Translations under genes and position numbers: made by a program
Notes under the pieces: generated by a model
Told to the model about the DNA's origin: nothing
Seen by the model: the letters and a program-made list of their open reading frames with translations, nothing else
Database searches by the model: none
Source: Candidatus Mediterraneibacter stercorigallinarum
Lineage (GTDB): Bacteria > Bacillota > Clostridia > Lachnospirales > Lachnospiraceae
Direction of reading: 5' to 3'
Assembly (NCBI GenBank): GCA_019116185.1
Contig: DXCD01000233.1
Span: 1-5,951, forward strand
Length of the DNA stretch: 5,951 bases
In this document: in pieces, positions 5,839-5,951 of the stretch
How the letters are laid out: every line of letters starts with the position of its first letter
Position numbering within the stretch: the first letter of the stretch is position 1

Positions 5839-5860
5839 CCGCTTTCTAAACGTATGCATA

Positions 5861-5893
5861 GAAAAATCCCGGAAACAATAATGTTTCCGGGAT
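5861..5893 (-). terminator. intrinsic terminator downstream of the tRNA gene
   Basis: A perfect 11-bp inverted repeat, ATCCCGGAAAC (5866-5876) and GTTTCCGGGAT (5883-5893), with a 6-nt loop whose end bases can add a twelfth pair. On the minus strand it is followed by TTTTT (5861-5865). It begins 17 bases past the tRNA 3' end and separates the tRNA transcript from the membrane-protein gene. The plus strand has only GTTTTTTG some bases further on, so some bidirectional function is possible but the minus strand fits best. Confidence 0.92.
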
Positions 5894-5910
5894 CCCTGTT
5901 TTTTGTTTAA

Positions 5911-5951
5911 TGCGGAAGATGGGACTTGAACCCACACGACACGAATGTCAC
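5911..5951 (-). tRNA. 3' part of a tRNA, probably tRNA-Leu (5' part outside the window)
   Basis: The minus strand shows a T-arm with GTGGG and CCCAT stems around the TTCAAGT loop, then the 3' acceptor strand CTTCCGC and discriminator A at 5911. Before the T-arm, TGACA-TTCG-TGTCG forms a long variable arm, restricting the choice to Leu, Ser or Tyr. The A discriminator and the variable-arm/T-arm sequence fit tRNA-Leu best; Ser normally has G, and clostridial Tyr T-arms differ. The anticodon lies beyond 5951, so the isoacceptor cannot be given. The discriminator is followed by TTA, so CCA is not encoded and must be added after transcription. Confidence 0.85.

Noticed and set aside
5433..5849. 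Plus-strand open frame (138 codons) covering the 5466-5786 gene
   Set aside because: No ribosome binding site of note, and an F/S/R/Y-rich translation typical of an antisense shadow. The minus-strand frame has a near-perfect AAGGAGG and a coherent membrane-protein pattern.

Overview
The window looks like a chromosomal segment from a low-to-mid-GC Firmicute of class Clostridia, most likely a gut Lachnospiraceae-type organism. This rests on the dGTPase-dnaG pairing (in this group rpoD usually follows dnaG), strong AGGAGG-type ribosome binding sites, AT-rich intergenic DNA, and a tRNA gene without an encoded CCA. The genus call is inference from gene style, not from any search.

Left two thirds (about 46-4544, minus strand, transcribed right to left): a housekeeping block. 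An extended -10 promoter near 4536-4544 precedes a two-domain PPK2-type polyphosphate:AMP phosphotransferase (2953-4476). After a 39-nt gap comes an HD-domain dGTPase (1906-2913), then after 84 nt the DNA primase dnaG (46-1821). The next gene to the left is probably rpoD, but it lies outside the window. All three products touch nucleotide supply or replication start: ADP from AMP and polyphosphate, dGTP removal, and primer synthesis. A single operon is plausible, with an extra TATAAT box just before dnaG.

Middle (4545-5205): a small minus-strand XRE regulator with a TTG start (4601-4948) ends in an AT-rich hairpin terminator that abuts the phosphotransferase promoter. A 257-bp divergent, AT-rich spacer separates it from a second, plus-strand XRE regulator (5206-5436). 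This spacer holds two copies of one 19-bp imperfect palindrome (5031-5049 and 5120-5138) and a separate TGCACC/GGTGCA dyad. The second palindrome ends 4 bp before a TATAAT box upstream of the plus-strand regulator. This looks like an operator pair for autoregulation or cross-regulation by one or both XRE proteins, and is the most interesting regulatory signal here.

Right end (5466-5951): a minus-strand gene of unknown function encodes a 106-residue protein with a hydrophobic, probably membrane-spanning, centre and a highly charged tail. It converges on the plus-strand XRE gene. Beyond it are a strong intrinsic terminator (5861-5893) and the 3' part of a minus-strand tRNA, most likely tRNA-Leu, cut by the window edge. 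The block from the two XRE genes to the tRNA has an accessory flavour, but no integrase, transposase or duplicated attachment site is visible.
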